64,000 nt of DNA from Galaxea fascicularis. Lineage: Eukaryota > Cnidaria > Anthozoa > Scleractinia > Euphylliidae. Below the pieces are notes generated by a model, which saw nothing but the letters and a program-made list of their open reading frames with translations, made no database searches and was not told where the DNA came from. The translations under genes were made by a program, and so were the position numbers. Positions 28,136 through 39,317 of the stretch are shown here, in pieces; positions within the stretch are counted from its first letter, which is position 1; each line of letters begins with the position of its first letter. The stretch is taken from positions 11,476,747-11,540,746 of the forward strand of contig OX419338.1 in the NCBI GenBank assembly GCA_948470475.1, written 5' to 3'.

Positions 28136-31100
28136 TTCAAGTTCAAGTTTCAAGTTTATTACTGAGAATAAAACTGAAACATACAAAATATAATGTACCA
28201 CTGCTCGCAGTTAGCTACAGCTATTCGAGGCGAGCAGTGGCTTGACCCATAGAATTATGATACTAAGTAGAATTACAATACTAAGTAAAATACAACAATA
28301 CTAATACTAAGTAGAATTACAATTGCAATACTAAGTAGACTTACAATACATTAAAATAAACTTACAGAACTAAGTGTAAAGTAGGAATCAGATAATGAAA
28401 CTAAGAAACCAAGAAAACTAAGAAAACAAAGTTTACTGATATAAAAAGGAAGAAAATAAAATAATGATAATAATAATTGAATGTTGACCAGTATAACATG
28501 GGAGAAAGACAGAGATTCACAGGAGAATTAGTAGACAGATTACATGAGAAGCTGGAAGAATGATGCAAATGTAATGAGTTCAGACTTCAAGGCATATTCA
28601 AATCCAGTGGATCAATATACTCATTTGCCTCCGATAGTTTCTGAAGGAGCATATTGTGAATGCTGCGTTTAAATTTCACTTTAGGCATTTGACGAATTTC
28701 ATTAGATAAGTTATTCCAGATTCTAACACCATTCCTAGAAAAAGACATGTTTTGCTTGTCTAATCTAGAGTATTCGAGAAAGAAGTTACCTCTTGTTGAT
28801 GATCTTGTGTTATGTGAATGAATATTATATTGGTAGTTAAATAAATTACTTATTTGAGGTGGAGATGTGTTATTTGAGACGTCATACATTAAGATGGCAA
28901 CTGACTTGAAGTAAAGAAGATCTAGAGGTAGAAAACTGGAAGAAATGAAGAAGGGTACTGCGTGGGTTTTATAATCACCAAAAAACATGAGGCGAAGGGC
29001 ACGTTTCTGAAGACGTAGGATTTTGTTTCTGTAGATTTTGTCTGCTCGGCCCCACGCTGATATACCATATAATAAATAGGGTTGAATCAGTGATCTATAT
29101 ATATGTTGTAAAGTATTAAGTGGTACAAAATGTCTTAGCTTAGCAATGATACCAACCGATGTACTTATTTTAGAGGCGATATGTAAAATATGATGTTTCC
29201 AGGAGCTCAAGCATGTTAAGGCATGGCTCAAGCCTTATTTGCATAAAATCTGAAAAACAGTAATTACTCTGTCAGAATTTGGGTTAATCGTTGCAGAATT
29301 GGCAGGCTAACCAATGTCGACGACCTTAATATTGTAAGACCAATAAAATCTGATAAAATGGGTCACGTGACTATAACTAATTGTTTTATTTTTTGAAAAA
29401 ACAACTGAAAATGGGCCGCCGAGATGACATACAATCACTGTCAAATTTAGTATTTTTACAATTGTGCTAATGGCCCCTGCAAGAATCTGTCCTGAATGGC
29501 CGACTAAAATATTAAGCTAAGAAGTTATTACGTAAAAAAAGGTCACGTGACCTCCTGTCTTTCCATATATAGCCTTAAATAATTGAGGAGTTCATCCATT
29601 CAGGACAGAAATAGTTGCCTTAGAAAGTGGTTAAAAATTTCGTATGGTTAGTTTTTCGTGCTACCTCCCTATCCTTGGCCCATTTTAGAATTCATCTTAA
29701 GCAGGCTTGTGACGTCACAAGTCACGTGAACACCATAAAGACACCTTAAGAAATTTAAGGATACCAAATCTTGTTTGGGGTAAGTTTCTGGCTCCCCCTG
29801 GGATAAAAACAACGTTGCTTTAGATCAAAAACGTTTTTTTCTTTCTGGTGGTCTGTACTGGATATGAGCCATGCCTTAACATGCTTGAGAGAGGTTCTCA
29901 TCAATAAGCACGCCTAGATATTTAACATAACTTTTACGTTCCAGAGACATGTAAGAGTTGGTATGATGATTGAATATTTTTAAATTAACTTCGTATTTGA
30001 CATTTTTTTGTCTAGTCGAAAAATAACGTAATAAGATTTTTTGATATTTAGAGATAATTTGTTTGCTATTAGCCAGTCATAAAGCTTAGAAAGCTCATCG
30101 TTAACCGTAGATTCCAGGGATTTTAGGTTTTTATCTGCATATAAAAGATTCGTATCGTCTGCAAATAGATAAAACTTCATTTTGTTACAGCTGTTACAGA
30201 TATCATTTATGTAGACAAGAAAAAGAAGAGGCCCCAGGACTGACCCTTGGGGAACCCCGGATAATACTGTCGCTTTCTTAGATACGTTAAAGGAGCCAAT
30301 TTCAGTTATTTGCTTACGACTAGTAAGGTAGGAAGTAAACCAATCATTCACAATCCCGCGTATACCATAATGGTCAAGTTTCTTTAAAAGTATTGAGTGG
30401 TCGACTGTGTCAAAAGCTTTTTGTAAATCAATAAATATTCCGCAGGTGTACAGCTTTCTGTCCATATTAGTTTGGATTTGATTGGTGATTTCCAAAATAG
30501 CATGTTCAGTGGACCGCTTTTCGCGAAAACCATATTGTGAATCATAGAGAATAATGAACTTTTCAAGAAATGATTTCAAGCGAATATACATCATTTTTTC
30601 AAAGATTCGGTTGAAGACTGAAAGCAGTGATATAGGTCTATAGTTGGATGGGTCAGATTCATCATTACTTTTGTGTATTGGGATGACTTCAGCAAGTTTT
30701 AATTTAGAAGGATATATTCCATGTTCAACCGACTTGTTGATTAGTACAGATAGGGGGTGACTAAGAATATGTCTTGCTGATCGCAGGATGCGAGTGGGAA
30801 AAGAATACAATCCATGAGCCTTGTTTAATGGGATGTTCATAATTTCAGACTCTATTTCAGTTTGTGTCACTGGATTGAAGAAGAAAGAATCAACATTACG
30901 TGATTTTGGAAGATAATCAAAAAATTCATTCTTTGAGTTTGGCATTTTGGAAGCTAGGTTATGACCAATTGAGGAAAAATACTTATTCATAATGTCAGGA
31001 AATTCAGAGGAATTGTATGAAATTTGATCATATCCCGATCCCGGGCGTTTAAGCGCGGTGATCTGTTTGATAGCTTTGCGTTTGCGACCTAAAAGATTGT

Positions 31101-32335
31101 TTATACCTTCCCAGGTCTTCTTAATGTTACTTAGGTTATCTTCGAAATAGTTGTGGAAAAAATTCCTTTTACTTATTCGTGTGAGCATCAGTATTTTGTT
31201 ACGATACATTTTGTAAGTTTTAATGTCACCAGAATAATAGAGTGAATTCTTGATCTTAATTGATCTTCTGATGCCTTTTGTTATCCAGGGTTTTTGTTGT
31301 TTTTTAAAACTGCGTTTTGAAATTGGCTTTAATGGGGCGTGCTTATTGAGGAGCTTGTTTAGTTTATTGTGAAATGTAGAGAATGATTTGTTTATGTCTG
31401 CCTTATTACAAATTGTACCCATTAAGTCAATTTGAGATAGCTCATTTAGAAACTTTGTCTCTGAGTAGTTTGAGAAGTCACGAGTTAACCGCTTAGATTT
31501 CACTTGATCATAGAAATCTCGTTTAGAAGAAGAATTTAGTATACAAAATTGGGAAAAGTCGTCAGTTAGATCCGAGACTATATTACCACTACAGATACTA
31601 TATTCTAGACTGTTAATAAAGATGTTATCAATTAATGAGTAAGAGTTGTTGTGAACTCTTGTTGGTTTGTCAATTGTCGGAGTCAGGTTCAGGCTTTGTA
31701 AAGAGAGGATAAAATTTTGGGCGTGAGTACTAGTATGAACATGGAGAAGATTTATGTTAAAGTCACCCATTAGAATAATCTGTTTTCCAGTGGCGCTAAG
31801 TTTTTCCATCGTCGAATCAAAATATTCCTGGAAACGCTCAGGGGAATTATGCTGCCTATACAATACTCCACATATTATGTTTGCGTTTTTCGGAAGATGT
31901 AATTCAATAAAAAGTGCCTGGAAGGCTTCGTTAGAACACCTCTCTATTGTTTGATATTGAAATCGCTTATCAATATACATGCCTACACCTCCAGCTGAAA
32001 GAGGTGATGGCAGGTATTCAAAATCATAATGCAAAATCGAAGGGTTAAAATCTAAGTTTTCAGCCGAGCTGTTTATTCTTGTTTCTGTTACGCCTATGAT
32101 ATTAAAATGAAAATCTAGTTCATCTAACAAATGAGTTTGAAAATTTTCTAAGTTACGTTTTAGACTGCGGATATTTGTGTGAATAAACGAAATATTAGAA
32201 TCTGGACAGGAATTAGTAACAAGATATTTTTTGGTGGGAAGAGAAGAATTAAGGATATTATTAAATTGGCCGTGTGCGGAGATCAGATCGCTATACCACA
32301 AGGGGGCAATTTATAACATCCATGAAATAAACCTT
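28136..32335 (-). mobile_element. CR1/L2-type non-LTR retrotransposon (LINE), frameshifted and interrupted
   Basis: The ORF at 29980-32301 (773 residues, minus) has an N-terminal AP-type endonuclease (SFIHTNIRSL, GVTETRI, GDFNINLL) and a reverse transcriptase with VIPIHK, NYRPISLLSVFNRIFEK, YGFREKRSTEHA, DLQKAFDTVDHS, LSGVPQGSVLGPLLFLVYIN and the catalytic FADD. A frameshift near 30010 moves the continuation (KYLGVLIDENLS) into another frame. A nested 684-bp element (29206-29889) then separates it from the C-terminal part (28587-29200: WKHHILHIASK, IYRSLIQPYLLYGISAWG). The 3' end near 28136-28165 carries CTTGAA-type tandem repeats and no poly(A), as CR1/L2 LINEs do. The 5' end is near 32300-32335. 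Not functional as it stands. Confidence 0.92.
29206..29889. mobile_element. 684-bp non-autonomous DNA transposon nested in the LINE, 25-bp perfect TIR
   Basis: The ends are CTCAAGCATGTTAAGGCATG... and its exact reverse complement over 25 bp. Removing the segment restores the LINE reading D-E-N-L-S-W-K-H-H, the usual motif after YLGVLI. The flanks read CCAGGAG on the left and AGAGGTTCTC on the right, so the target duplication is 2 bp (AG) or 3 bp (GAG, if the TIR is one base shorter at one end). The interior has no open frame of note. The TTAAGGCATGGCTCA part of the TIR resembles TTAAGGTGGCTCA at window position 1. Confidence 0.85.
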
Positions 32336-32570
32336 TACTCTTTAAAAAGGATTGTTTCGTGAAACGATTTGATAATGTAAATTGACAATCGTAAGGAGAT
32401 TCAAAAGCTGACGTTTCGAGCGTTTGCCCTGTGTTATGCTTTATACTTACTAAATGTCTTTCTTGAACGTGGATTTAAGTTGCTGCACAGGCCTGGTCTT
32501 TTTTTTCTGTCGATTTCAGATGGACGTTCCTCATCAACATCCGATCTCGATAGAAACTTGAGCTTACGTA
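32320..32570 (-). mobile_element. Retroelement terminal fragment with partial hammerhead-like core
   Basis: On the minus strand this segment holds AACGCTCGAAACGTCAGC (complement of 32405-32422). That stretch includes GAAAC followed by GUC, the 3' half of a minimal hammerhead core, but there is no CUGANGA in front of it. The same AAAAGCTGACGTTTCGAGCG is found at 49741-49760, followed by shared AATTTACATT and GTTGA segments. A Penelope-like or retrozyme-like origin is inferred from the adjacent hammerhead palindrome. Confidence 0.45.
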
Positions 32571-32687
32571 ACTATATATACGCAACTATAAATGTGGAGG
32601 TAGAGTCTACCTTGGCATAAAGTGCTCAATGCTGTGGTAGCAGAACTAAGTATACGTAAGTCGGAAGGACTAAAGAGGATGCATCGA

Positions 32688-32737
32688 TTCTCTGTGACTC
32701 TGAGTTTCGCGCCTAAGCGCTCGTCAGACAGAACTTT
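32688..32737 (-). ncRNA. Hammerhead ribozyme, mirror copy on minus strand
   Basis: Identical to the plus-strand ribozyme by palindromy. On the minus strand CTGACGA is the complement of 32721-32727, GAAAC follows after the 12-base stem-loop, and the GTC triplet is the complement of 32696-32698, with cleavage predicted 3' of 32696. A transcript across the whole palindrome would contain one ribozyme plus the antisense of the other. Confidence 0.86.
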
Positions 32738-32750
32738 ATTCAAGTTGAAT

Positions 32751-32800
32751 AAAGTTCTGTCTGACGAGCGCTTAGGCGCGAAACTCAGAGTCACAGAGAA
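32751..32800 (+). ncRNA. Hammerhead ribozyme, type I with minimal stem III
   Basis: All core elements are present in order: CTGACGA (32761-32767); stem II GCGC/GCGC with loop TTAG (32768-32779); GAAA (32780-32783); stem III of three pairs, ACT/AGT, with triloop CAG (32783-32791); cleavage triplet GTC (32790-32792). Stem I pairs TCTGT (32756-32760) with ACAGA (32793-32797), with a further T-G wobble. Predicted cleavage is after C32792. The short stem III is the form known from Penelope-like elements and animal retrozymes. Confidence 0.88.
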
Positions 32801-33204
32801 TCGATGCATCCTCTTATGTATACGCAACTATATATATATATATATATAACACATAAATTTCGGGATCTCTAATTCTTGTGGAACTGTGGAGGTCGGAGCG
32901 AGGGAGGTAGTTTGAAACATTCAGCAGTTGAACCCACAAGCAGTTGAACTCGATTGCAAAGGCAAGGAGTTTCCGGATATCTTTCGTACAAAATCTTCGT
33001 TTCCCGAAGTTTCTTTCTCGCGACGCAAAGAGTTCTGGGTTGGAGGAAGTCGCCATGTTGGGTGTTTGACCGAGGGTGGAAGTAATTCGTAGCATTTCTG
33101 CATTTTGGTCATTTCACAAGGATCTGAGCTACACCCGGAGGTGCAGTAAAAAGGCTGGGATCTTGGCATCTCATCAACGGTGTTGGTTGATTTGGTAATC
33201 AACC

Positions 33205-36200
33205 ATGCCGCTTATAAAGCGGTCTGTTGACCCGATTGAACTGAGCCGAGGGAAGCTCGCGGACGGGCTGAAAAGTGAACTCGAAGCCGTGTCTGTGAAC
33301 ACGTTATGCGGGATAATGCGACAACTTAGCAGCATTTCCAAGCACGCCGAGGATCTTTTTGGAGAATTATGTGCAGAGACAAACAGTGTCTTTCAGAGAA
33401 CGAACTCTCTTCAAGAAAGAATCCAGAGTTTGTCCCAGAAAGTGACCCAGTTAGATTCAAATGTGGAAGAAAGTAAGTGACCATTTATAGTAACATACAT
33501 TTTAAGGCACGCATTCCTGAGCAAAATTTGTGAATTCTTCATGGATCAAGACGAGACGAAAATAATCTATGGGCGCTCTAACACTAAATTCATCGTTAAC
33601 GAATCTTTAATGTTCTTTGGTAGTTTTAAGTTCCATTACATTCGAAACATACCACTCTCTTTTTATTTTTAAGTGTTAAGATTACATTGTTGTTTTCATT
33701 TTCAGGCAGGTTTTCAATGAACAACATAGACCATGTTCGAGATCGAAACCATGAATGATAAGCCGTTAGAGCTAAACACTGTCTTTCTTAAAAGAGATGG
33801 AAGTGTTACAGGTCTCTGTTTCTGCCGATAACAGTTTTCCCGTCGATTAACGAAGTGATTGTGTTTATTTGCATGAAAATGCTGTTTGTCGAATGGTCTA
33901 ATTGTTTGGGGAACCGTGAACCACTGAGCCATAACTGTGTAAATTCGGCTGTAAATTTCTTTTGGTGATTCTGTGTGTGTGACTCTCGAAGCCTTTGCCC
34001 TCGACGCTAACCTGATTTAGTCCATGTTGCTCTCTTTAATCCTTTAAAGTCCTTTCTGTTGATGGTGAATATGACATTGTGACGTGACCTTATTTGATAC
34101 GTTTGCAACACATCCAATCATTGTTGAAAAAGAGAAATTATAATACTGAAATAACTAGTGGTAATATTTCATAAAAATGTACTAATTTAAAAGAAACAAA
34201 TTCTGTAATTTTCAACTTCATGCCAGCATTCATGTTATCACAAATCACCATCCCCTGCTTGTAAGATCAGTTTTCCACATAAGCCACTGCATAACTTACA
34301 CATTTTAAACTCAAACTGCATTCATAGTCACTGTATTTTTCCTGAGGATAATATGAAGGTTGTGCAGTCTTTCTGTAATGCTGATCCTGGTAGCATGCAG
34401 TGGCAGTCATATTAAATGTATGAGATATGAAGACTTGGTAAATGGATAATCAATAATAATAGATAGAAAATAGATAATAGAAACAGAAAGTTCATAACTT
34501 TTTATGAGTTATCAGTTGTTCAAGAAATTAATGATTGATTGATTGATTGATTGTTTCTTTGATTGACTGATTGGTAGTGATGCTGTCCTCGGAAATTGCC
34601 AAAGCCATTTTACATGACTAGCTTAAAATATAAATATTGTTTTCACACAATTTCTATGTATTTGCCAGAAGGCAATAGGTCACTTATTCTTCCAACAGCT
34701 GTAGTCAATTTTTCTTAGGAGAGTTTGACAATAAAACAGGTTTAGGTATGTTTTGCTATAGGCTCACATTTTTTTTTTGGAAGAATTTGTTTGTGTCTGT
34801 TGGACAATGATATTTACCATCCCTGCTTCACTGTTAGATATTGCAGATTTAGTTTGTCACTGAAAAGTTTGTCGCTGAAAACAATTGAATACAATCTGGG
34901 TGAACTGTACCAATGTTCCCAGTAGGATATCAGTGGTTGTTTAGGGTTTCAGATACTTTGTACAGTGTGTTTTTCATCCTGTAGGCAGTATTCATTATAA
35001 ATACTGCAACTTCAGGAGAGGCAGCATGGTCAAGTAGTAAGGTCACTGGACATATAATGTGGAGGACCCTGGGTTCAGTAGTGGTCAGAACAGGATTATT
35101 CCTGCCACCCACTGGCTAGTGTTGTTTCCTGGTATACCCAAGTTCAGCTTCTTGTCCACAATTTTAATTAGCCAACTGGTCTGCCTCCTTCCAGTTGGGA
35201 TAATTTCTTAACCTGTTATATTTTAAATACCTTTTCTAATATGTTGCATTATTCCTGAAAAGTCTCTGGTGAGGAGAGGGTGAATAATAATAATAATAAT
35301 AATAATAATTGAGATAAAAGATTAAATTTTGCATGTCTTAAACTGATATGTTGATGGCCAGTGCAATAGTACACAGCGTGTCTCTTTGGGCAGTGGTTCA
35401 GACCAGGCTTTTAGCCAGGTCGCCGTCCGGCCGTCTTTTGGACGGCCACTTTTAGAAGAAATTCAACGAAAATTCATTTAATTTCTTATACTTTTATGGG
35501 AAAACATACCTCCTGGACGGCCAGTTTCCAATGTCTGGCTAAAAGCCTGGTTAAGACATGGTAATTTGGTTCTCTGCATCTTTTTACCGGGTACTTGTTT
35601 TTGTTTGATACGTGATATTTACATGAATTTCAAATTCATTTACAATTCTTTGAAAAAATTTAAGGAATTTTAAATTTAAAGCATTCTTAAACTTGTATGG
35701 AGTTAAAATCAAAATATAAATAAATCAATGCTGTGCAGATATTAAAGCGACACAAGTGCAACCATCTTAGGTAGTTTCTGCTCCATTTCAATTTTTTTAA
35801 TACTAATCAAAAAATGGTGTTCAATTTTCAGTTTCTCTGCAAGATATAAACATGAGGAAAGCATTCAAATGCACAATAGTTACGGATCAGCAGGTTCTTG
35901 CAAGCAGCACTCTTCCGTCAGCAATGAAAGAAAGATACCAAACTTGTGACAAACCACCAAGTCTTCAGGAGATGAACCCATACAGGGATGATAATAAAGA
36001 TGCACTCAAGTTTTACACTGATCCTACATATTTCTTTGAGCTTTGGTGTGAAGAGATGAAAAAAGAAACAGAAAAGAAAAAGAAAAGAAGGGTGGGTAGA
36101 ATTCATTTGTTTTTGTCTGAAACTGAACAAACGGTGTAAAATAATTCAGCTTTCAAGATTATAATTTGTCTTATCTCCTGGGCCCCCATGGCAAAGAAAT

Positions 36201-37674
36201 AAGTGGAAGAAATGTGTTACATGTAACTTTCCCTTGGTTCAACTTATGCCCAACAGTTTAACAATGAGTGCATTTCAGAGAGCTTTCCTCACCCTCTCAG
36301 GGAATTACTGCTGTACAGTTGTATTATACATACTTGCAATGAATAGCTTTACAAGAAAATATTGCTCATGAAAGGATTGTCATTGGATGATAAATACAGT
36401 ACCACTCAAAAGTAAGTTAACACTGTCACATGCTACGTGAATTGCTTAGCGCGCAATGTCTCAGTAACTACAAGTATCATGGCCATCTTAATTGACCATT
36501 GTAAGGGGAACAATAGTCGATTTCCAGTGATAAGAAAAGCTGGTTGCCAAAGCTGTGTCATGATTTATGCTTGTCACTTTTTGTTTTGGTTTGTGTTTGG
36601 GTTTGCACATGGTATGTTTGTCACGTTGGTTGAGCAAAGCACATAAAACGTTTTTGGCTAGTTGCCATCAAGAGTAATCTAAGTGTAGAACAGACAAGCG
36701 AAGAACTGTACGTAATGTTTATTTGCACAGTTACTCTCGACCAAGATTTATCCAGTCTGCAAAGTTAAAACCACATGCTCTGAAAGTGCAGGGTTTAATG
36801 AGATACACTTTGTTAATTAAAAGGTTTCTACTTACAGAGAGCTGGCCGGACGCGTGCAGCAACTGGTGAAAAGAAAGCAGTCAAGGCAGTAAAGAAGAAG
36901 GTGTATTGTGCACAAGGAGAGGAGTTCAAAACAGCGGGTGTTAGTACATCACCCACTTCAGTCACAGGAGATGTGAGCAATGCTGATGTTAAGCATGAAC
37001 ATGAACACTCTAAGCAACCAAATGGTGGCATCCCTGATGGTAACCTGCCAAATCATGTTATAGAACCCGACAAGACACCAGGCAAATCTGGTTCCCCAGC
37101 GGCACGGAGGCAATCTAGAAGGTATACCAACCAAAATGTCAATCGACCAAATGTAGCACCACCACCCCCTCCCATCGCTGGAATGGACAAATTTATGTCA
37201 CCTCCTCGTAGTGATTCTGTTTCATCTCGTGGGGTGCCTGTGCTACCAACAATGCCAAACCCTGCGGCACCTCCTCCCCCTGCCCCTCCTCCCCCACCTC
37301 CACTGCCTGGTCAGGGGGGGAATCAAGCCCTCAAGCAATCACCATCAGAAACGTCTGTTGGATCACATCCTACTGTCTCACCTTCATCAACATCACTGAC
37401 CACATCAACCTCGGAGTCAAGCATTAGTGTCCAAAGTGCAGAGACACCTTTGCCCCCTAAGGAGCAAGTTGATGCCAGGAGTGACTTATTGTCGGCAATT
37501 AGACGGGGCATGGAGCTACGAAAAGTGCAGGTGCAAGAGGCACGGAAAGAACCTGAATCAAATGGCTTTGGAGATGTAGCAAGCATCTTGGCACGTCGCA
37601 TTGCAGTAGAGTACTCATCAAGTGAGGATGAAAGTGAAACAGGCTCCGAATGGTCTGATGGTGAAGATGAGTGA
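33205..37674 (+). CDS. WASF: WAVE/WASF family actin-nucleation promoting factor, three coding exons, 454 aa
   Basis: Links Rac signalling to the Arp2/3 complex as a subunit of the WAVE regulatory complex. Exons 33205-33472, 35832-36091 and 36838-37674 join in phase. Residues 1-~170 are the WAVE homology domain ([70 protein letters not shown]). A basic stretch follows (KKKKRR...[10 protein letters not shown]). The proline-rich region is at ~257-330 ([17 protein letters not shown]). At the C-terminus is a WH2 motif ([17 protein letters not shown], ~391-407), a central Arp2/3-binding segment ([15 protein letters not shown]) and an acidic tail with Trp448 in SEWSDGEDE. It is shorter than vertebrate WASF1-3 (~500-560), mainly in the proline-rich part. 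It appears to be the only WASF here and is complete. Confidence 0.96.
34536..34562. repeat. (GATT)n microsatellite
   Basis: Several perfect GATT units in WASF intron 1. Confidence 0.8.
35016..35230 (+). mobile_element. Old tRNA-headed SINE in WASF intron 1
   Basis: The head reads GGCAGCATGGTCAAGTAG, a decayed A box, then GGACCCTGGGTTCAGTAGTG, a decayed B box. The body has CCAAGTTCAGCTTCTTGTCC and GCCAACTGGTCTGCCTCC. The tRNA-like head has lost pairing, so it is not a tRNA gene. Confidence 0.55.
35282..35311. repeat. (AAT)n microsatellite
   Basis: About nine uninterrupted AAT units in WASF intron 1. Confidence 0.85.
35401..35556. mobile_element. Palindromic MITE in WASF intron 1
   Basis: ACCAGGCTTTTAGCCAGG on the left mirrors TGGCTAAAAGCCTGGTTA on the right. 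GGACGGCC occurs in both arms. Confidence 0.7.
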
Positions 37675-38307
37675 ACAATTTGTACTGACTTTCTTTGGCC
37701 AAGGGTAGAGTCAGAAACCTTTTATGGTTTGTAGATCGCAGGCTGGTGTGCCAGCTTTTTGGCAGTTTTGTATTGGTGCGTTGTTTCCACATGGACGATA
37801 TAAACTTGCACCAGACTATTTTCATGTGTTTTGTATCAGTTTTTTACAGATGAAGCATACACAGCAATGTACAGAAAGGAATCATACTTTTTCAGTAAAT
37901 TGTGATACATTTGGAAAGGATTAGCTTATATTGTAACAGGTATCATTTCTTTGCATCGTGTCAGTGGTTTGGTTTACAGGTTGTAAAATAATGGTGAATG
38001 ATTGATATCTTTTTCAGTGTATACAGCACTTAGGTGCGTCATGTTTAAACAGATAGGTTTTGCCTCAACAGGTGTGTAAAAGGGACCATGATTAACCACT
38101 GAAAGAACAGTAATTAACAAGTGACATCTGAAAATTATATCTAAGTACTCTCATTTATTTAAAGTTAAGCACGTTAAGGGGGGATTATTTTTCCCAAGTA
38201 AAATAGTGCAGTGCCATGTATTGACATTTTTTTTAACATGACTTTTTTAATCCTTCGGTGCAAGAAACTTGTGTGTGTAAACTCCATTTTCGCTGTCATG
38301 TCACTCA

Positions 38308-38572
38308 TAAAGCCATGGCCACCCAAGCAATTTTTTGCTTGCGATGGTGAATTGTCACTTGGTGGCACGCAGGGGTGGCTTCATAAGTGACAAAGTCTGT
38401 GGTTTTGTCATGAAGAGTTCCACTCGTTTTTTTTAGCTGTTGCCATTGCAGCACTTGGGTGAGGTTGGCTACATGGGTGATTTTCACCATGCGCTGGCAA
38501 CATGACAAATTTAGAAAAAAATTGCATCACCATCGCAAGCAAAAAAATCGCTTGTGTAGCCACGGCTTAAAA
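38308..38572. mobile_element. MITE, family B copy 2 (WASF 3' region)
   Basis: The left end GCCATGGCCACCCAAGCAAT...GCGATGGTGAATT mirrors AAATTGCATCACCATCGCAAG...GTGTAGCCACGGCTTA on the right. The interior shares GACAAAGTCTGTGG with the copy at 19690-20002. It lies between the WASF stop codon and the candidate poly(A) signal, so it may be transcribed within the 3' UTR. Confidence 0.7.
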
Positions 38573-38984
38573 GAGAGCACATCATTGCAATGTTGCAGTT
38601 ATAGTGAAGATTGTAAATTTGTATTTTTTTGTGTAATTGCTTGAAAAAATGTTTCAAGCAGACGTAAAGCACTGTTATCACCTACATGCATCTCTCCTTG
38701 AAGTGGCTGAAACTGTTTGTCTCTACATTCTGACACAGGTTGAAGAAATATTTGCCTCAGGAGAACATAAAGACTGTGGTAATACTCTGATTGTTTTTGT
38801 AGGTATTACTTAGTGCATTGCAACATTGCATTGTACTTGCTTTCCCCATTCCGCAATAGACAGTTTCAGTTAAAGCAAGACAAGCTGCATGAAATTCCTT
38901 GTGTACCATTCATCTCACACCTTTGTTAATGTGATGTAAATGTAATTTCTTGTTTTAAATTTTGTGTTGTTATAATACAGATTA

Positions 38985-38990
38985 AATAAA
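38985..38990 (+). terminator. Candidate polyadenylation signal of WASF
   Basis: AATAAA about 1.3 kb after the stop codon, followed by AAGCAAATGT and T-rich sequence. The long 3' UTR is inferred; nearer variants may be used. Confidence 0.4.
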
Positions 38991-39317
38991 AGCAAATGTA
39001 TATTGTAGTATTAGTATAGATGAGGGGTGCAATTTCAACAAATGGACACTTAAATCAAAGTGTACCGTACATAGCATATATTTGCGAGAGCAAAAAATAT
39101 TTTTGTAATTGACTCTGTGAGTTTACTTGCCTTGCGAAGCAAAGATGCTGAATATGTAATTTACTAGTGTTTTCTTTTAGTCTGATAGCTAACAAACTGA
39201 AAACAGCATAATGATAACCAGTAAACAATTTAAAGCAATTAATAATTTAGATACCTTGTTGTCTGTTGTCTCTAATAGCATACAGGTACTGTGGGGTGCT
39301 TACCATTTACACTGTAC

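Larger units (their letters stand above)
32673..32815. repeat. Perfect 143-bp palindrome (71-bp arms, single central base)
   Basis: Bases 32673-32743 are the exact reverse complement of 32745-32815, around G32744. Each arm contains one hammerhead ribozyme sequence, one per strand. Flanks are AT-rich with ATACG motifs and a (TA)n run at 32829-32849. An assembly fold-back artefact is possible but would not by itself produce a folded ribozyme. Confidence 0.95.

Noticed and set aside
32564..32849. Opposite-strand frames with the same Ser-Phe-Ala-Pro-Lys-Arg peptide
   Set aside because: Both are translations of the palindrome that encodes the hammerhead ribozymes; the shared peptide reflects inverted sequence, not a protein.
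36395..36660. Tc1/mariner insertion in WASF intron 2
   Set aside because: ACAGTACCACTCAAAAGTAAG looks like a Tc1-type terminus, but no matching right end or transposase fragment was found.
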